Shown: positions 8,067 to 16,111, counted from the first letter of the stretch. The stretch is 42,862 nucleotides of DNA from a bacterium (GCA_017308215.1 JAFKFQ010000408.1:40809-83670), one strand, 5' to 3'. Translations and numbers: made by a program. The notes: generated from the letters alone by a model not told the origin.

Positions 8067-8520
8067 CACGCGGTCCGTCTTTGTCACCTACATCCGGACG
8101 ACCCCGACGAGGCTGTGGCAGGCGCTCCGGGACCCCGAGTTCACCCGGCGGTACTGGTTCGCCACCCGGCACGAATCGGACTGGACCCCCGGCTCGCCGT
8201 GGCGGCTGATGATTCCCGACGGCCGCGTCGCCCACAGCGGCGAGGTGCTGGAGGTCGTGCCGGAGCGCCGGCTGGTGCTGTCGTGGCGCGCCGAGTTCAA
8301 CGCGGCGATGCACGCCGAGGGGCACTCCCGCGTCACGTTCGAGCTGGAGCCGGTCGGGGAGTCGGTCCGACTCACCGTCACCCACGAGATCGACAGGCCG
8401 GACTCGAAGCTGGTCAAGACCCTGGCACACGGCTGGCCGCACCTGCTGTCGAGCCTGAAGAGTCTGTTGGAGACTGGGGAACCGCTCACCGAGACGAGTC
8501 GTTGGCCGAAGGGGATGTGA
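8059..8520 (+). CDS. SRPBCC (AHSA1-type) domain protein
   Basis: A single START/Bet v 1-like domain of 153 residues: SVFVTYIRTTPTRLWQALRD, FTRRYWFATRHESDW, PDGRVAHSGEVLEV, LVLSWRAEF, VTFELEPVGESVRLTVTHE, then a C-terminal helix (GWPHLLSSLKSLLETGEPL). Such proteins bind hydrophobic ligands in a deep cavity; the ligand here is unknown. The ATG at 8059 overlaps the end of the ArsR gene and follows GGAGGGAGAG, so the two are translated together. ArsR-SRPBCC pairs are common in bacteria. A frameshifted second copy lies 650 bp downstream. The TGA at 8518-8520 is followed in the same frame by the flavodoxin-like gene with no intervening stop. Confidence 0.92.
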   Translation: MADTRSVFVTYIRTTPTRLWQALRDPEFTRRYWFATRHESDWTPGSPWRLMIPDGRVAHSGEVLEVVPERRLVLSWRAEFNAAMHAEGHSRVTFELEPVGESVRLTVTHEIDRPDSKLVKTLAHGWPHLLSSLKSLLETGEPLTETSRWPKGM

Positions 8521-8538
8521 TCCACCGAGGAGCGCGAG

Positions 8539-9141
8539 ACGCGAGGCCCAGAACCGACAATCCGTGTCGCCGTCGTTTACCACAGCGGGTACGGGCACAC
8601 CGCCCGGCAGGCCCAAACCGTGGCCCAGGGGGCGGCCGCGGTGGCCGGGGTCGAGACCCGGCTGATCCCCGTCGAGGAAGCGGACGGGGCGTGGGCGGAG
8701 TTGGAACGGGCCGACGCCATCGTCTTCGGCTCGCCGACGTACATGGCCGGCCCGTCGGCCCAGTTCAAGGCGTTCGCGGACGCGTCGTCGCGGTGTGTCA
8801 TGGCCCGGGGGTTTAAGTGGAAGGACAAGGTGGCAGCCGGGTTCAGCAACTCTGGGTCGCAGTCCGGGGACAAGCTGGCTACCCTGATCCAGATCGCCCT
8901 GTTCGCCGCCCAGCACGGGATGCACTGGGTGAACCTCGGCCTGCCGCCAGCCAACAACTCCTCGACCGGGTCGCCTGCCGAGTTGAACCGACTCGGATTC
9001 TTCCTCGGGGCGGGAGCGCAGTCGAACGTCGATCAGGACCCGGACGTGGCCCCGCCGGGGTCCGACCTGGCGACCGCCCGACACCTCGGCGAACGGGTGG
9101 CGCACGTCACCCGACAGCTCGTCCGTGGCAGGGCGGCGTGA
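8539..9141 (+). CDS. Flavodoxin/WrbA-like NAD(P)H:quinone oxidoreductase; no standard start codon
   Basis: The protein has the FMN-phosphate loop VYHSGYGHTARQA, the second flavin loop GSPTYMAGPSAQFKAF, and GFSNSGSQSGDKLAT with HWVNLGLPP, all typical of WrbA-like flavodoxin-fold quinone or FMN reductases. It is cytoplasmic. The phosphate loop is encoded at 8572-8610, upstream of the first standard start (GTG 8620), so starting at 8620 would remove the FMN site. Between the SRPBCC stop and this loop there is no in-frame ATG, GTG or TTG. The best placed codon is ACG 8539, six bases after GAGGAG (8527-8532); ATC 8560 is the other option. Read-through of TGA 8518 would fuse it to the SRPBCC protein. 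A mutated start or a sequencing error is also possible. About 200 residues. Confidence 0.8.
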   Translation, partial: TRGPEPTIRVAVVYHSGYGHTARQAQTVAQGAAAVAGVETRLIPVEEADGAWAELERADAIVFGSPTYMAGPSAQFKAFADASSRCVMARGFKWKDKVAAGFSNSGSQSGDKLATLIQIALFAAQHGMHWVNLGLPPANNSSTGSPAELNRLGFFLGAGAQSNVDQDPDVAPPGSDLATARHLGERVAHVTRQLVRGRAA

Positions 9142-9169
9142 AGAACCTGTTCCCCGTGGAAGGCTCACC

Positions 9170-9627
9170 GTAGCCGAATCCCGTTTCGTGTACGTGAATC
9201 CGCACCACGCTAGAGCGGCCGTGGTGGGAGTTGGTCGAACCGGAGTTCACCCGGCGGTCCTGGGCCGAGACGTGGCAGGACTGCGCCTGGACGACCGGTG
9301 CGCCGTGGAAGCTGATGATTCCGGACGGGCGGGTTGGTGACGCCGGCGAGGTGATCGAGATCGACCCGCCGCGCCGACTGGTGCTGTCCTGGAAGAACGA
9401 GTTCATGCCGGAGTTGCGGGACGAGGCGGCGTCGCGGGCGACATTCGAACTGGAACCGCAGGGCGAGACGGTCAAACTGACCGTCACTCACGAAAGCCCG
9501 GTGCCGGGGTCGAAGCTGATCGGTGCCGTGTCGCAGGGGTGGCCGCACATCCTGGCCAGTCTGAAGAGCCTGATGGAGACGGGAGAGTCGCTGGAGGCGA
9601 CGCGGAAATGGCCGGAGGGGGGTGTAG
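9170..9627 (+). pseudogene. Second SRPBCC (AHSA1-type) gene, frameshifted
   Basis: This is a diverged duplicate of the gene at 8059-8520. The reading starts with VAESRFVYV (9170), where a GTA stands in place of a start codon. An apparent extra A near 9195 then moves the frame, after which it reads VIRTTLERPWWELVEPEFTR and on through GAPWKLMIPDGRV, LVLSWKNEF, VKLTVTHES and GWPHILASLKSLMETGESL. At a run of six G (9617-9622) a second single-base change would be needed to end in WPEGV and TAG 9625-9627, matching the WPKGM end of the intact copy. Without it the frame runs on into the antisense of the next gene. So it has two indels and no start: a pseudogene, or an assembly error at a homopolymer. 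Confidence 0.8.
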
Positions 9628-9653
9628 TGCCACAGAAGTATCGCCGGGATAGC

Positions 9654-9669
9654 CCCCACCCCGGTGGGG
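9654..9669. terminator. Short GC hairpin between convergent genes
   Basis: CCCCACC and GGTGGGG pair around a 2-base loop. It sits between the plus-strand SRPBCC pseudogene and the minus-strand lipoprotein gene. There is no T-run on either side, so intrinsic termination is uncertain. Confidence 0.3.
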
Positions 9670-9719
9670 TACTTGCACCGGCCGCCGTCCGCCAATCCGC
9701 TCGCCCGGCGAACCCGGTG

Positions 9720-10142
9720 TCACTTCCCCTTCAAGTCGAAGTCGAACGTGAGCGATCGATCGTCCGGCTTGACGACCAGTTCCAGCTTACTCTCGGCGGC
9801 GTTCTGGTAGCGGTTCGGGAGGAAGCTGATGACCGGCTGGCCGGCCATGTTCGGCGGCGACTTCCAGCAGTCCACCCGCAGCCGGTACTTCCCCGGCAGC
9901 AGGCCGTCGCCGTCGGTGAACGTCTTCGCCCGGTAGTTGCCCTCGGCGTCGAACTCGGCGGTGCCGGGGCGGGCGAGCGACCCCGGCTCGCCGTCGGTGG
10001 TGAAGTAGATGAACCCCGGCCCCGGCACCTTCCCGCCGTCGAGGGTGACCTTGCCCGAGACGGGGACCATCTTCGGCCCGGACGGCCCGCACCCGCTCGC
10101 CAAGACGACACCGAGTGCGACGAATCGGAAGGCATTCCGCAT
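9720..10142 (-). CDS. Small lipoprotein of the DUF1559-associated type
   Basis: A 140-residue protein with a lipoprotein signal (MRNAFRFVALGVVLASGC, lipobox Cys18) and one small beta-sandwich: MVPVSGKVTLDGG, GFIYFTTDGE, YRAKTFTDGDGLLPGKYRL and LTFDFDLKGK. This is the carboxypeptidase-regulatory/transthyretin-like type of small lipoprotein that regularly follows DUF1559 genes in planctomycetes. It lies 65 bp downstream of the DUF1559 gene in the same direction, so the two are probably one operon. The likely location is the periplasmic face of a membrane, and its function is unknown. The start at 10142 is chosen because it begins the signal peptide. Confidence 0.85.
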   Translation of the reverse strand: MRNAFRFVALGVVLASGCGPSGPKMVPVSGKVTLDGGKVPGPGFIYFTTDGEPGSLARPGTAEFDAEGNYRAKTFTDGDGLLPGKYRLRVDCWKSPPNMAGQPVISFLPNRYQNAAESKLELVVKPDDRSLTFDFDLKGK

Positions 10143-10207
10143 CGAGAGCAACCGGGTTCGGGGGAGGAGGGTGAGGGAATCTCGCCGCCCGCGGCCTCGC
10201 GGCGCGA

Positions 10208-11155
10208 TCAGTCCGCGGACGCGACCTCGTTGCCGGCGCGGGTGCCGAGGTTGTTGTACGTCCGGTAGTCGACGGCCGTGCGCAGGAACCGGACACTGCC
10301 GTCGCCCATCACGAAGTTCGCCCCGCCGGTGTGCTTGCTCTTGTACCCGCAGGTGCGGAACCAGTTGGTGTCCACCGCCGCCTCGAACGTATTCAGCGGG
10401 ATGCTCGTGCCCGACAGCGGGAAGTTCTGGCTGTACAGCCCCATGAACGTACAGTCGCCCGGCAGCGTCTCGCCCACCATGATGGTGTTGGACAGCCCGT
10501 CGGTGACACTGGCGATGCGGACCGTCGTCACGTTGGTGCGGCCGAACATGCCGGCGAACGACCCCGCCGGGTACCCGCCGCCCGCCCCGGTGCCGAAGTT
10601 GTACCCCTGGCAGCAGTAGTTCGACTCGGACGGCGTGCCGTTGGAGCAGAACGGGCACGAGTCCATGTGCGTCGGCCCCATGCTGGCCGGGTACCACAGG
10701 GCGTGCGCCGGGGAGGCGTTGTGTGCCGCGAACCGCGTCATGATCGGGTTCCCCGAGGCCGGGTCGCTCGGGCAGATGAACAGCGAGACCGGGATCTGCT
10801 CGGTCGGCCGGTTCACCGCATTCCGCAGCCCCTCGGTGATGGTCAAGTTCAGGGCGTTGTAGACGGGCAGTAGCTCCGCGTACGGCATGATGTCTACCGC
10901 CCAGTTCGCCCCGGTCGGGGTGCAACAGACCGGGGTGCCGAACGGGAGCCTGCCCTGGGAGTCGTGGTAGTTGTGGATGGCGAGGCCGATTTGCTTGAGG
11001 TTGTTGGAGCACTTCGCCCGCGCCGCCGCCTCGCGGACCTTTTGCACCGCGGGGAGGAGGAGCCCGATGAGGATGGCGATGATGGCGATGACGACCAAGA
11101 GCTCGATCAGCGTGAACGCGCCGCGGACGCAGCGGATCGGGAGAACCCGGGCCAT
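10208..11155 (-). CDS. DUF1559 protein with type IV pilin-like N-terminus
   Basis: The N-terminus has the prepilin cleavage and methylation motif (GAFTLIELLVV) followed by the hydrophobic helix (IAIIAILIGLLLPAVQKVRE) and then the DUF1559 start (AAARAKCSNNLKQIGLAIHN). The family's C-terminal signature is present (GGANFVMGDGSVRFL). Several Cys pairs (CCTPTG, CPFCSNG, NYCCQG) suggest disulfides outside the cytoplasm. The ATG at 11155 follows GGAGG with normal spacing; a GTG at 11173 would put extra residues before the signal. Length is 315 residues, normal for the family. Planctomycetes carry dozens of such pseudopilin-like proteins, probably assembled at the cell surface or in secretion; the individual role is unknown. 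The paired lipoprotein gene follows. Confidence 0.95.
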   Translation of the reverse strand: MARVLPIRCVRGAFTLIELLVVIAIIAILIGLLLPAVQKVREAAARAKCSNNLKQIGLAIHNYHDSQGRLPFGTPVCCTPTGANWAVDIMPYAELLPVYNALNLTITEGLRNAVNRPTEQIPVSLFICPSDPASGNPIMTRFAAHNASPAHALWYPASMGPTHMDSCPFCSNGTPSESNYCCQGYNFGTGAGGGYPAGSFAGMFGRTNVTTVRIASVTDGLSNTIMVGETLPGDCTFMGLYSQNFPLSGTSIPLNTFEAAVDTNWFRTCGYKSKHTGGANFVMGDGSVRFLRTAVDYRTYNNLGTRAGNEVASAD

Positions 11156-11496
11156 GCGAACCTCCGGTGACACGACCGAGTATCAGGGCGGACAGTAAAC
11201 GGAATGGCGGGTCAGGTTGCGTGTGCGGGACGGCGGGGTGATCAACGGACCGGATTCGTCCAACCGAAAGTACCCGAACCGCGCGGAGGTGTCCAGCCTG
11301 CGATTTGTGAAATCCTTCTGTGAGCGATTGTGGGGTGAGCCGCCCGTCGGCGGGCGGCGGAAAGCACCGTGAAGTCGGTCCGTCCCGCCCGTGGGGCCGG
11401 CGAATCGACCGCGTGATCGGTCCGAAAATCATCAATGAAAGAGCGGCCCGCCGGGCAATAACGTGTGGGACGCGATCGGGTCGGAGGAAGTAGAGC
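11156..11496. other. Divergent intergenic region
   Basis: About 340 bases between the starts of the DUF1559 gene (minus) and the ECF sigma gene (plus). It must contain both promoters, but no strong consensus element was recognised. ECF promoters of this type have no known consensus that could be read by eye. Confidence 0.45.
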
Positions 11497-13272
11497 ATGG
11501 CAGTTCACCGGCTGGCCGGGGTCGTCCAGACCCTCGGCAGAAGGCTCACCCCCGACGACCCCGGCGATGGCGACTTGCTCGGCCGGTTCGTCGAGAACCG
11601 CGACGAGGCCGCGTTCGCGGCTCTCCTACAGCGGCACGGCCCGATGGTGTGGAGTGTGTGCCGCCGGGTCGTCGGACACCAGCAGGATGCGGAGGACGCG
11701 TTCCAAGCCGTCTTCCTCGTTCTCGCCCGCAGGGCGACCGCAGTCCGGCCGCGACAGATGGTCGCAAACTGGCTGTACGGCGTCGCCCACCGCACCGCAC
11801 TCAAGGCAAAAGTCATGGCGGCGAGGCGGCACGCACGAGAGAGGCCGGTGCCGGACCTCCCGGAGACGGAAGCCCGCCAGCCGGAACGCCGGGGCGGGCT
11901 GGACCAGTTGATCGACCGGGAGCTGGCGGCCCTGCCGGACAAGTACCGCGCCGCCGTCGTGCTGTGCGACCTGGAGGGTAAGAAGGGCAAGGACGCCGCC
12001 CGGCTCTTGCAGATCCCCGAGGGGACGCTGGCCAGCCGGCTCCGGACCGGCCGCGTCATGCTGGCGAAGAGGCTGACCCGGAAAGGAATCACCTTGTCCG
12101 GCGGGGCTCTGGCCGCCGTCCTCTCCGAGCCCGGCGCGACGGCGAGCGTACCGGTAGGACTCGCGCCGGCGACGACCCGGGCCGCGGCCCGGACGGGAAA
12201 TCGAACGCCTGCGGCCGGCGTCGTCTCGGCGAACGTCGCCGCCCTCACGGAAGGAGTAATGACGGCTATGGTGCTGACGAAGTTCAAGATGGCGATGGCC
12301 GGGGTGCTGGTGGTGGGCCTGATCGTCCTCGGCGGGGCCGGGGCGCGCCACGCGGCGGGCGGGCCGCCGGTGCGGGGGGCCGAAGGGGAGCGCGAGGCGG
12401 TGGCGATCCGCCCGCCCCTCCCCGCCGCGTCGAACGACGGCGACGCGGCCGCGAAGAAGGCCGCAGTGCCGGCGGACCAGGGGGCGGCCGAAGTCTGCTA
12501 TCCGGTGGCCGACCTGGTGATTCCAGTCCCCGACCTGGACGCCCTCTCGTCCAAGACCGGTGAAGCCAAGACGACCGAGGACTGGCTGATCCGGAAGGTC
12601 ACTCGCACCGTCGCACCGGACTCCTGGGAGGCGGTCGGTGGCACCGGCACCATTCGGTACTCCCCGCGCGACCGGACCCTGGTCGTGAGCAACTCCGCCC
12701 GCGTTCAGGGCCGGGTGCGGTACCTGCTGGAGACCATGCGGCGGGTTCAGGACGTTCAGGTCGCCGTGGAGGTCCGGGTCGTCTCACTCGACTCGGCCGG
12801 CCTTCGCGGGTTGAACGGCCTCTTCCCGCAACTCCGGGCGGGCGGCCGCACCGTCCTGAACGACGCCGAGGCATTCGCCCTCCTTCGCAGGGCCGAAGAC
12901 GGGGCGGGCACCAAGGTGTCTCAGGGTCCGAAAATCACGGCATTCCCTGGCCAACGGGTTCACTTCTCCCTGGACCTAGGCAAGGAATGGTCGGGGGTGC
13001 GCAAGGCCGACGTGGGGTTCGGCACGCTGGTGGCCGCCGACCTCCGGCGCCTCCAACTCGAGGTGAAGGCTGCGGTGGGTCCGGTGGACTTCTCCGGCAC
13101 GTCTTGGACGGAGGACGGTGCGACCCTCGCATGGATCGAGCGCCACGGCGGCGGCTACCTGATGCTCGTCGTGACGCCGCGCATCATCATCAGCCTGCCC
13201 GACGAGGCGGGCACCTCCGGCACGGCTCCGTCCGGTCGGCCGATACGAACCGCGCCCCGCGGCGGGGAATGA
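11497..13272 (+). CDS. ECF sigma factor fused to a membrane segment and secretin-like domain
   Basis: Residues about 1-190 form an ECF sigma factor: region 2 (DEAAFAALLQRHGPMVWSV, QDAEDAFQAVFLVL) and region 4 (LPDKYRAAVVLCDLEG, IPEGTLASRLRTGRVML). A linker with SANVAALTEGVMTAM leads to a single membrane helix (MAMAGVLVVGLIVLGGAG, about residues 262-282). The outer part of about 300 residues contains a region like the secretin N/secretin junction: RTLVVSNSARVQGRV, VQVAVEVRVVSLDSAG, GPKITAFPGQRVHFSL and LMLVVTPRIII. Long C-terminal extensions with a membrane helix are known for planctomycete ECF factors of the ECF01-Gob type. A membrane-anchored sigma factor could be held inactive and released on sensing, but no anti-sigma gene is adjacent. 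Length is 591 residues. Confidence 0.9.
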   Translation: MAVHRLAGVVQTLGRRLTPDDPGDGDLLGRFVENRDEAAFAALLQRHGPMVWSVCRRVVGHQQDAEDAFQAVFLVLARRATAVRPRQMVANWLYGVAHRTALKAKVMAARRHARERPVPDLPETEARQPERRGGLDQLIDRELAALPDKYRAAVVLCDLEGKKGKDAARLLQIPEGTLASRLRTGRVMLAKRLTRKGITLSGGALAAVLSEPGATASVPVGLAPATTRAAARTGNRTPAAGVVSANVAALTEGVMTAMVLTKFKMAMAGVLVVGLIVLGGAGARHAAGGPPVRGAEGEREAVAIRPPLPAASNDGDAAAKKAAVPADQGAAEVCYPVADLVIPVPDLDALSSKTGEAKTTEDWLIRKVTRTVAPDSWEAVGGTGTIRYSPRDRTLVVSNSARVQGRVRYLLETMRRVQDVQVAVEVRVVSLDSAGLRGLNGLFPQLRAGGRTVLNDAEAFALLRRAEDGAGTKVSQGPKITAFPGQRVHFSLDLGKEWSGVRKADVGFGTLVAADLRRLQLEVKAAVGPVDFSGTSWTEDGATLAWIERHGGGYLMLVVTPRIIISLPDEAGTSGTAPSGRPIRTAPRGGE

Positions 13273-13323
13273 TGAACGTGCTCGGTTGGAATCCTTGGGT
13301 CGGTTGGAGCCCTCGATTGCGGT

Positions 13324-13705
13324 ATGGCTACCACTCGACCGATGACCAAGTCCGCGTTGGCGGTCGCCCGGCAGGCTCTCGAGGCCGCCCTACTGGCGTA
13401 CTCGTCCAAGTCCTCCAAGAAGACGTACACCCAGCACCAACTCCTCGCCGCCCTGGCCGTCCGCCAGTTCCTCCGGACCGACTACCGGGGGATCGAGCAG
13501 CACCTCAAGGACTGGTACGACCTGCGGGCCGCGCTCGGGCTGGGCGACCACGTCCCCGACCACTCGACCCTCCAGAAGGTGGCCGAACGGCTGCCCGAAA
13601 AAGGGTCGACGCGCCTCCTCGGCGCCACCGTCGCCGCCGGTCGTTGGCTGATCCCCGACCGGCCCCGGGCGGCGATCGACGCGACCGGGATGGCGGCCCA
13701 TCGGT
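13324..13705 (+). pseudogene. Truncated IS4/IS5-type transposase
   Basis: From ATG 13324 the frame reads a transposase N-terminal domain (KTYTQHQLLAALAVRQFLRT, YRGIEQHLKDWYDLRAALGL, DHSTLQKVAERL) and reaches the first catalytic Asp region (RAAIDATGMA). The similarity then stops, near 13700. The rest of the DDE domain is missing and the frame runs on as antisense of the next gene. The 5' half of an insertion sequence therefore remains, cut at its junction with the end of the chemosensory operon. No terminal inverted repeat or target duplication could be identified. Confidence 0.75.
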
Positions 13706-13785
13706 GGAGGGTGGCGGGATCAAGAGTCATCAGTCCTGGCTTCCAGACAGGGAGCGAACGCGCGACTCCGACCGAAACCGCCCGC

Positions 13786-14103
13786 CTACCGGACGGACTC
13801 GACGTGGTCGTGGTCGCACCCGGGGCAGCGCGCAGCCGTCGCCGCGCCGGCCTCGGCCCCAGCCGCCACGAGTCGGTCGGGCGTGTCTGCCGGCCAGCCG
13901 GTCACGGCGCCGGGGCCGAGTATCGGCTCAGGGCCGCCCGGCCCAAGGAGTTCGGGCCTGGCTTGGTCGAAGGCGCGGGTGTCGCCCTCGACCAGGCCCG
14001 CCCAGTCGGCGCCGACCGACACCTTCCGGTGGCCGAGGAACTCATGGATCGAATCGAGCGGAAGGTGCCGGAGGACGGACCGCAGTGCGTGGGGACGGCT
14101 CAT
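13786..14103 (-). CDS. Small hypothetical protein, last gene of the chemosensory operon
   Basis: The ATG (14103-14101) overlaps the stop of the upstream kinase gene in the sequence TGATG, so translation is coupled. The 105-residue product begins with helices (RSVLRHLPLDSIHEFLGHR), has an acidic middle (GLVEGDTRAFDQARPELLG) and a Gly/Ala/Pro-rich second half. It ends in CPGCDHDH, a possible metal-binding CxxC-xHxH motif. No family is recognised. The strict coupling to the kinase suggests a substrate, partner or regulator of it (inference). The truncated transposase lies just downstream on the other strand, so the original 3' end could have been altered by insertion. Confidence 0.7.
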   Translation of the reverse strand: MSRPHALRSVLRHLPLDSIHEFLGHRKVSVGADWAGLVEGDTRAFDQARPELLGPGGPEPILGPGAVTGWPADTPDRLVAAGAEAGAATAARCPGCDHDHVESVR

Positions 14104-15656
14104 CACCGGACGACGGCCGCGATCGAGCGGGCGAGTCGTTCGGGATCGAACGGCTTCGGCATCACCACGACCCGGGGGCTGGTCGGGACGGCGCCGGGCT
14201 CCTGGGTGTCGGCCGCGCTCGTCGCCAGTACGAACCCCACCCCGGCGCACGCGGCGTCGGCCAACACGGCGGCCGCCAGCTGCGCCCCGGTCATGTCGGC
14301 CAGGTGCATCGACGACACGACCACCGCCGCGCGCTCGCGTATGGCCAGGGCCAGCGCCTCCGCCCCCGTCTCGGCCGCGTGGACGTGCGCGGCCCCGAGC
14401 TGCTGGAGGTAACGGCGGATGATCCCCGCCTGGGTCCGCGACGGCTCGGCCAGCACGACCGTCAGGCCGGAAACACGGCTCGCCGGCGACGCGTTCGCAG
14501 CGGTCGGAGGAGGCGCCACCTCGAACGCGCCCGTCGCCACGACCGTCCCCGCGGACGCGTTCCGATCGAAAACCAGGGTTCGGTCGGCCGGTGCGGCCGG
14601 TGCGGGTGGAAGAGCCGACCACTCGCCGGTTCCCACGCCCACTTGCCCGACATGCGCCCGGACGCGCTCCAGCGCCGCGATCACCTCCGTCATCGACTGG
14701 TAGCGGTCGGCGGGTGACTTCGCGGCCATCCGCCGGAACACCTCGTCCAGCTCGGTCGGCACCCCGGGGCGCGCGGCGCGGGCGCTCGGCACCGGCTCGT
14801 CGCGGTGCTTCAGGAGCATCGACAAGATCGTCGCCGCCTGGTAAGGCGCCCGGCCGGTCAACAGGAAGAACAGGGTACAGCCGAGGCTGTAGATGTCGGC
14901 CCGGTGGTCCACCACGCCCGAATCGATGGCCTGTTCCGGTGGCATGTACTCGGCCGTGCCGACGACCGTGCCCGTCTGCGTCAGTGACAGGTTCGCGGCC
15001 GGCTCGTTCAGACGGGCCAGTCCGAGGTCGGCCACCTTCACCACCCCGTCGGCATCGCGGAGGATGTTCCCCGGCTTGACGTCGCGGTGGACGATCCCCT
15101 GGGCGTGGGCGTACTCCAGCCCGCGGGCGGCCTGGAGGATGCGGTCGATCGCGTCGGCGGCCGGCAGCGGCCCGCGGTCGGCGACCTCGGACGCCAGGTC
15201 GCGGCCGGTCACCAGCTCCATCACCAGGAACGGCCCGACCTCGGCCTCGTCGGCATCGTAGGCCATCACGATGTTCGGGTGGGCGAGCCGGGCGAGCGTC
15301 TCCACCTCGCGCTGGAACCGCTCGGCCAACGTGCCCTCGCGGGCGCCCTCGCGGGACAGCACCTTGAGCGCGACGACGCGCTTCATCCGCCGGTGGCGGG
15401 CCTTGTACACTGCCCCCATCCCGCCGGCCCCGAGCCGGTCGAGGACTTCGTAGTTGCCGATGCGCAGCTCCGCGAACCGCCGGCCGAGGACGGCGTCGGC
15501 CTGGTACGCGGTAAGCTTCCCGGCCTCGACGAGCTGGCGGGCGGCCGCGGCGCCGTCCGCCGCGGGCGGCACGTCGACGGCGTCGAGGAGGCCGCTCTCG
15601 GCGAGACTCAGCGAGAACTCGGCGGCGGAAACGGACCCGCGGGTCGCATTCGACAT
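14103..15656 (-). CDS. Ser/Thr protein kinase with C-terminal pseudo-receiver domain
   Basis: The 517-residue protein begins with a helical domain of planctomycete kinases (AARQLVEAGKLTAYQADAVL). The kinase fold covers about residues 70-345: LGAGGMGAVYKA, catalytic Lys98 in VALKV, HRDVKPGN, DLG in place of DFG, GTAEYMPPEQ and DIYSLGCTLFFLLTG. A Pro/Ala linker leads to a receiver-like domain (residues 396-517). It has the fold's strands and the conserved Lys (VVMPKPFD, about Lys501), but the phospho-acceptor Asp is Ser449 (VVSSMHLADMTG) and the acidic pair is EP. It can therefore probably not be phosphorylated in the normal way. No membrane segment is present. The ATG lies 2 bases after the cheX-like stop. 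It is the likely output kinase of the operon (inference). Confidence 0.93.
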   Translation of the reverse strand: MSNATRGSVSAAEFSLSLAESGLLDAVDVPPAADGAAAARQLVEAGKLTAYQADAVLGRRFAELRIGNYEVLDRLGAGGMGAVYKARHRRMKRVVALKVLSREGAREGTLAERFQREVETLARLAHPNIVMAYDADEAEVGPFLVMELVTGRDLASEVADRGPLPAADAIDRILQAARGLEYAHAQGIVHRDVKPGNILRDADGVVKVADLGLARLNEPAANLSLTQTGTVVGTAEYMPPEQAIDSGVVDHRADIYSLGCTLFFLLTGRAPYQAATILSMLLKHRDEPVPSARAARPGVPTELDEVFRRMAAKSPADRYQSMTEVIAALERVRAHVGQVGVGTGEWSALPPAPAAPADRTLVFDRNASAGTVVATGAFEVAPPPTAANASPASRVSGLTVVLAEPSRTQAGIIRRYLQQLGAAHVHAAETGAEALALAIRERAAVVVSSMHLADMTGAQLAAAVLADAACAGVGFVLATSAADTQEPGAVPTSPRVVVMPKPFDPERLARSIAAVVR

Positions 15657-15658
15657 GA

Positions 15659-16111
15659 TCAAGCCCCCGAGCAGGTGGCCGGCGCCCCGGCGGCCGCCGG
15701 GAGCAGGCGGAGGGAGAACACGCCGCACTCCGAGTCGAACCCGATGGCCGCGCCCGCGGTCCCGGCCGGCGGCGTCGTCGGGGTGGCGAACGTGAAGTGG
15801 TGCGGCGTCCCGTACAGGAGCGTTTTCGCCTGCCCGGCGGTGACGTTCAGCACCTCGGCGGCGCAATCACGGATCATCGCGTCGTCCGGCTCGTCGGCGA
15901 CGCCGGCCAGTACCCGCCGGGCGAGCGCGGTGGCGGTGGCACTCGGGAGTGCGAGGACCGCCCACCACCCCGCGCCGATGTCCAGCCGCAGCGCGACCGC
16001 CACGTCGGCGGTGGCGTCGGCCGGGCCGCGGTGGACGGCCTCGACGCCGGCCATCTCCCGCAGCGCGGTGACGACGCCGGTGTCGAAGGCTCCGAGCAAC
16101 TCGTCCCGCAT
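15659..16111 (-). CDS. CheX/CheC-like phosphatase-family protein
   Basis: A single alpha/beta domain of about 150 residues. The CheC/CheX phosphatase signature E-x2-N-x4-G is visible in DCAAEVLNVTAGQAKTLL, with the catalytic Glu and Asn both present. Other fold features are the start MRDELLGAFDTGVVTALREM, WWAVLALPSATATALARRVL, and a beta-hairpin end with Cys and Phe. It would remove phosphate from CheY-P (or another receiver) in the cytoplasm. ATG 16111 has GGAGGT upstream at better spacing than GTG 16117. It lies between cheR (20 bp upstream) and the kinase (2 bp downstream). CheX in other bacteria is usually near cheA; here its position next to a kinase with a degenerate receiver is unusual. 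Confidence 0.82.
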   Translation of the reverse strand: MRDELLGAFDTGVVTALREMAGVEAVHRGPADATADVAVALRLDIGAGWWAVLALPSATATALARRVLAGVADEPDDAMIRDCAAEVLNVTAGQAKTLLYGTPHHFTFATPTTPPAGTAGAAIGFDSECGVFSLRLLPAAAGAPATCSGA

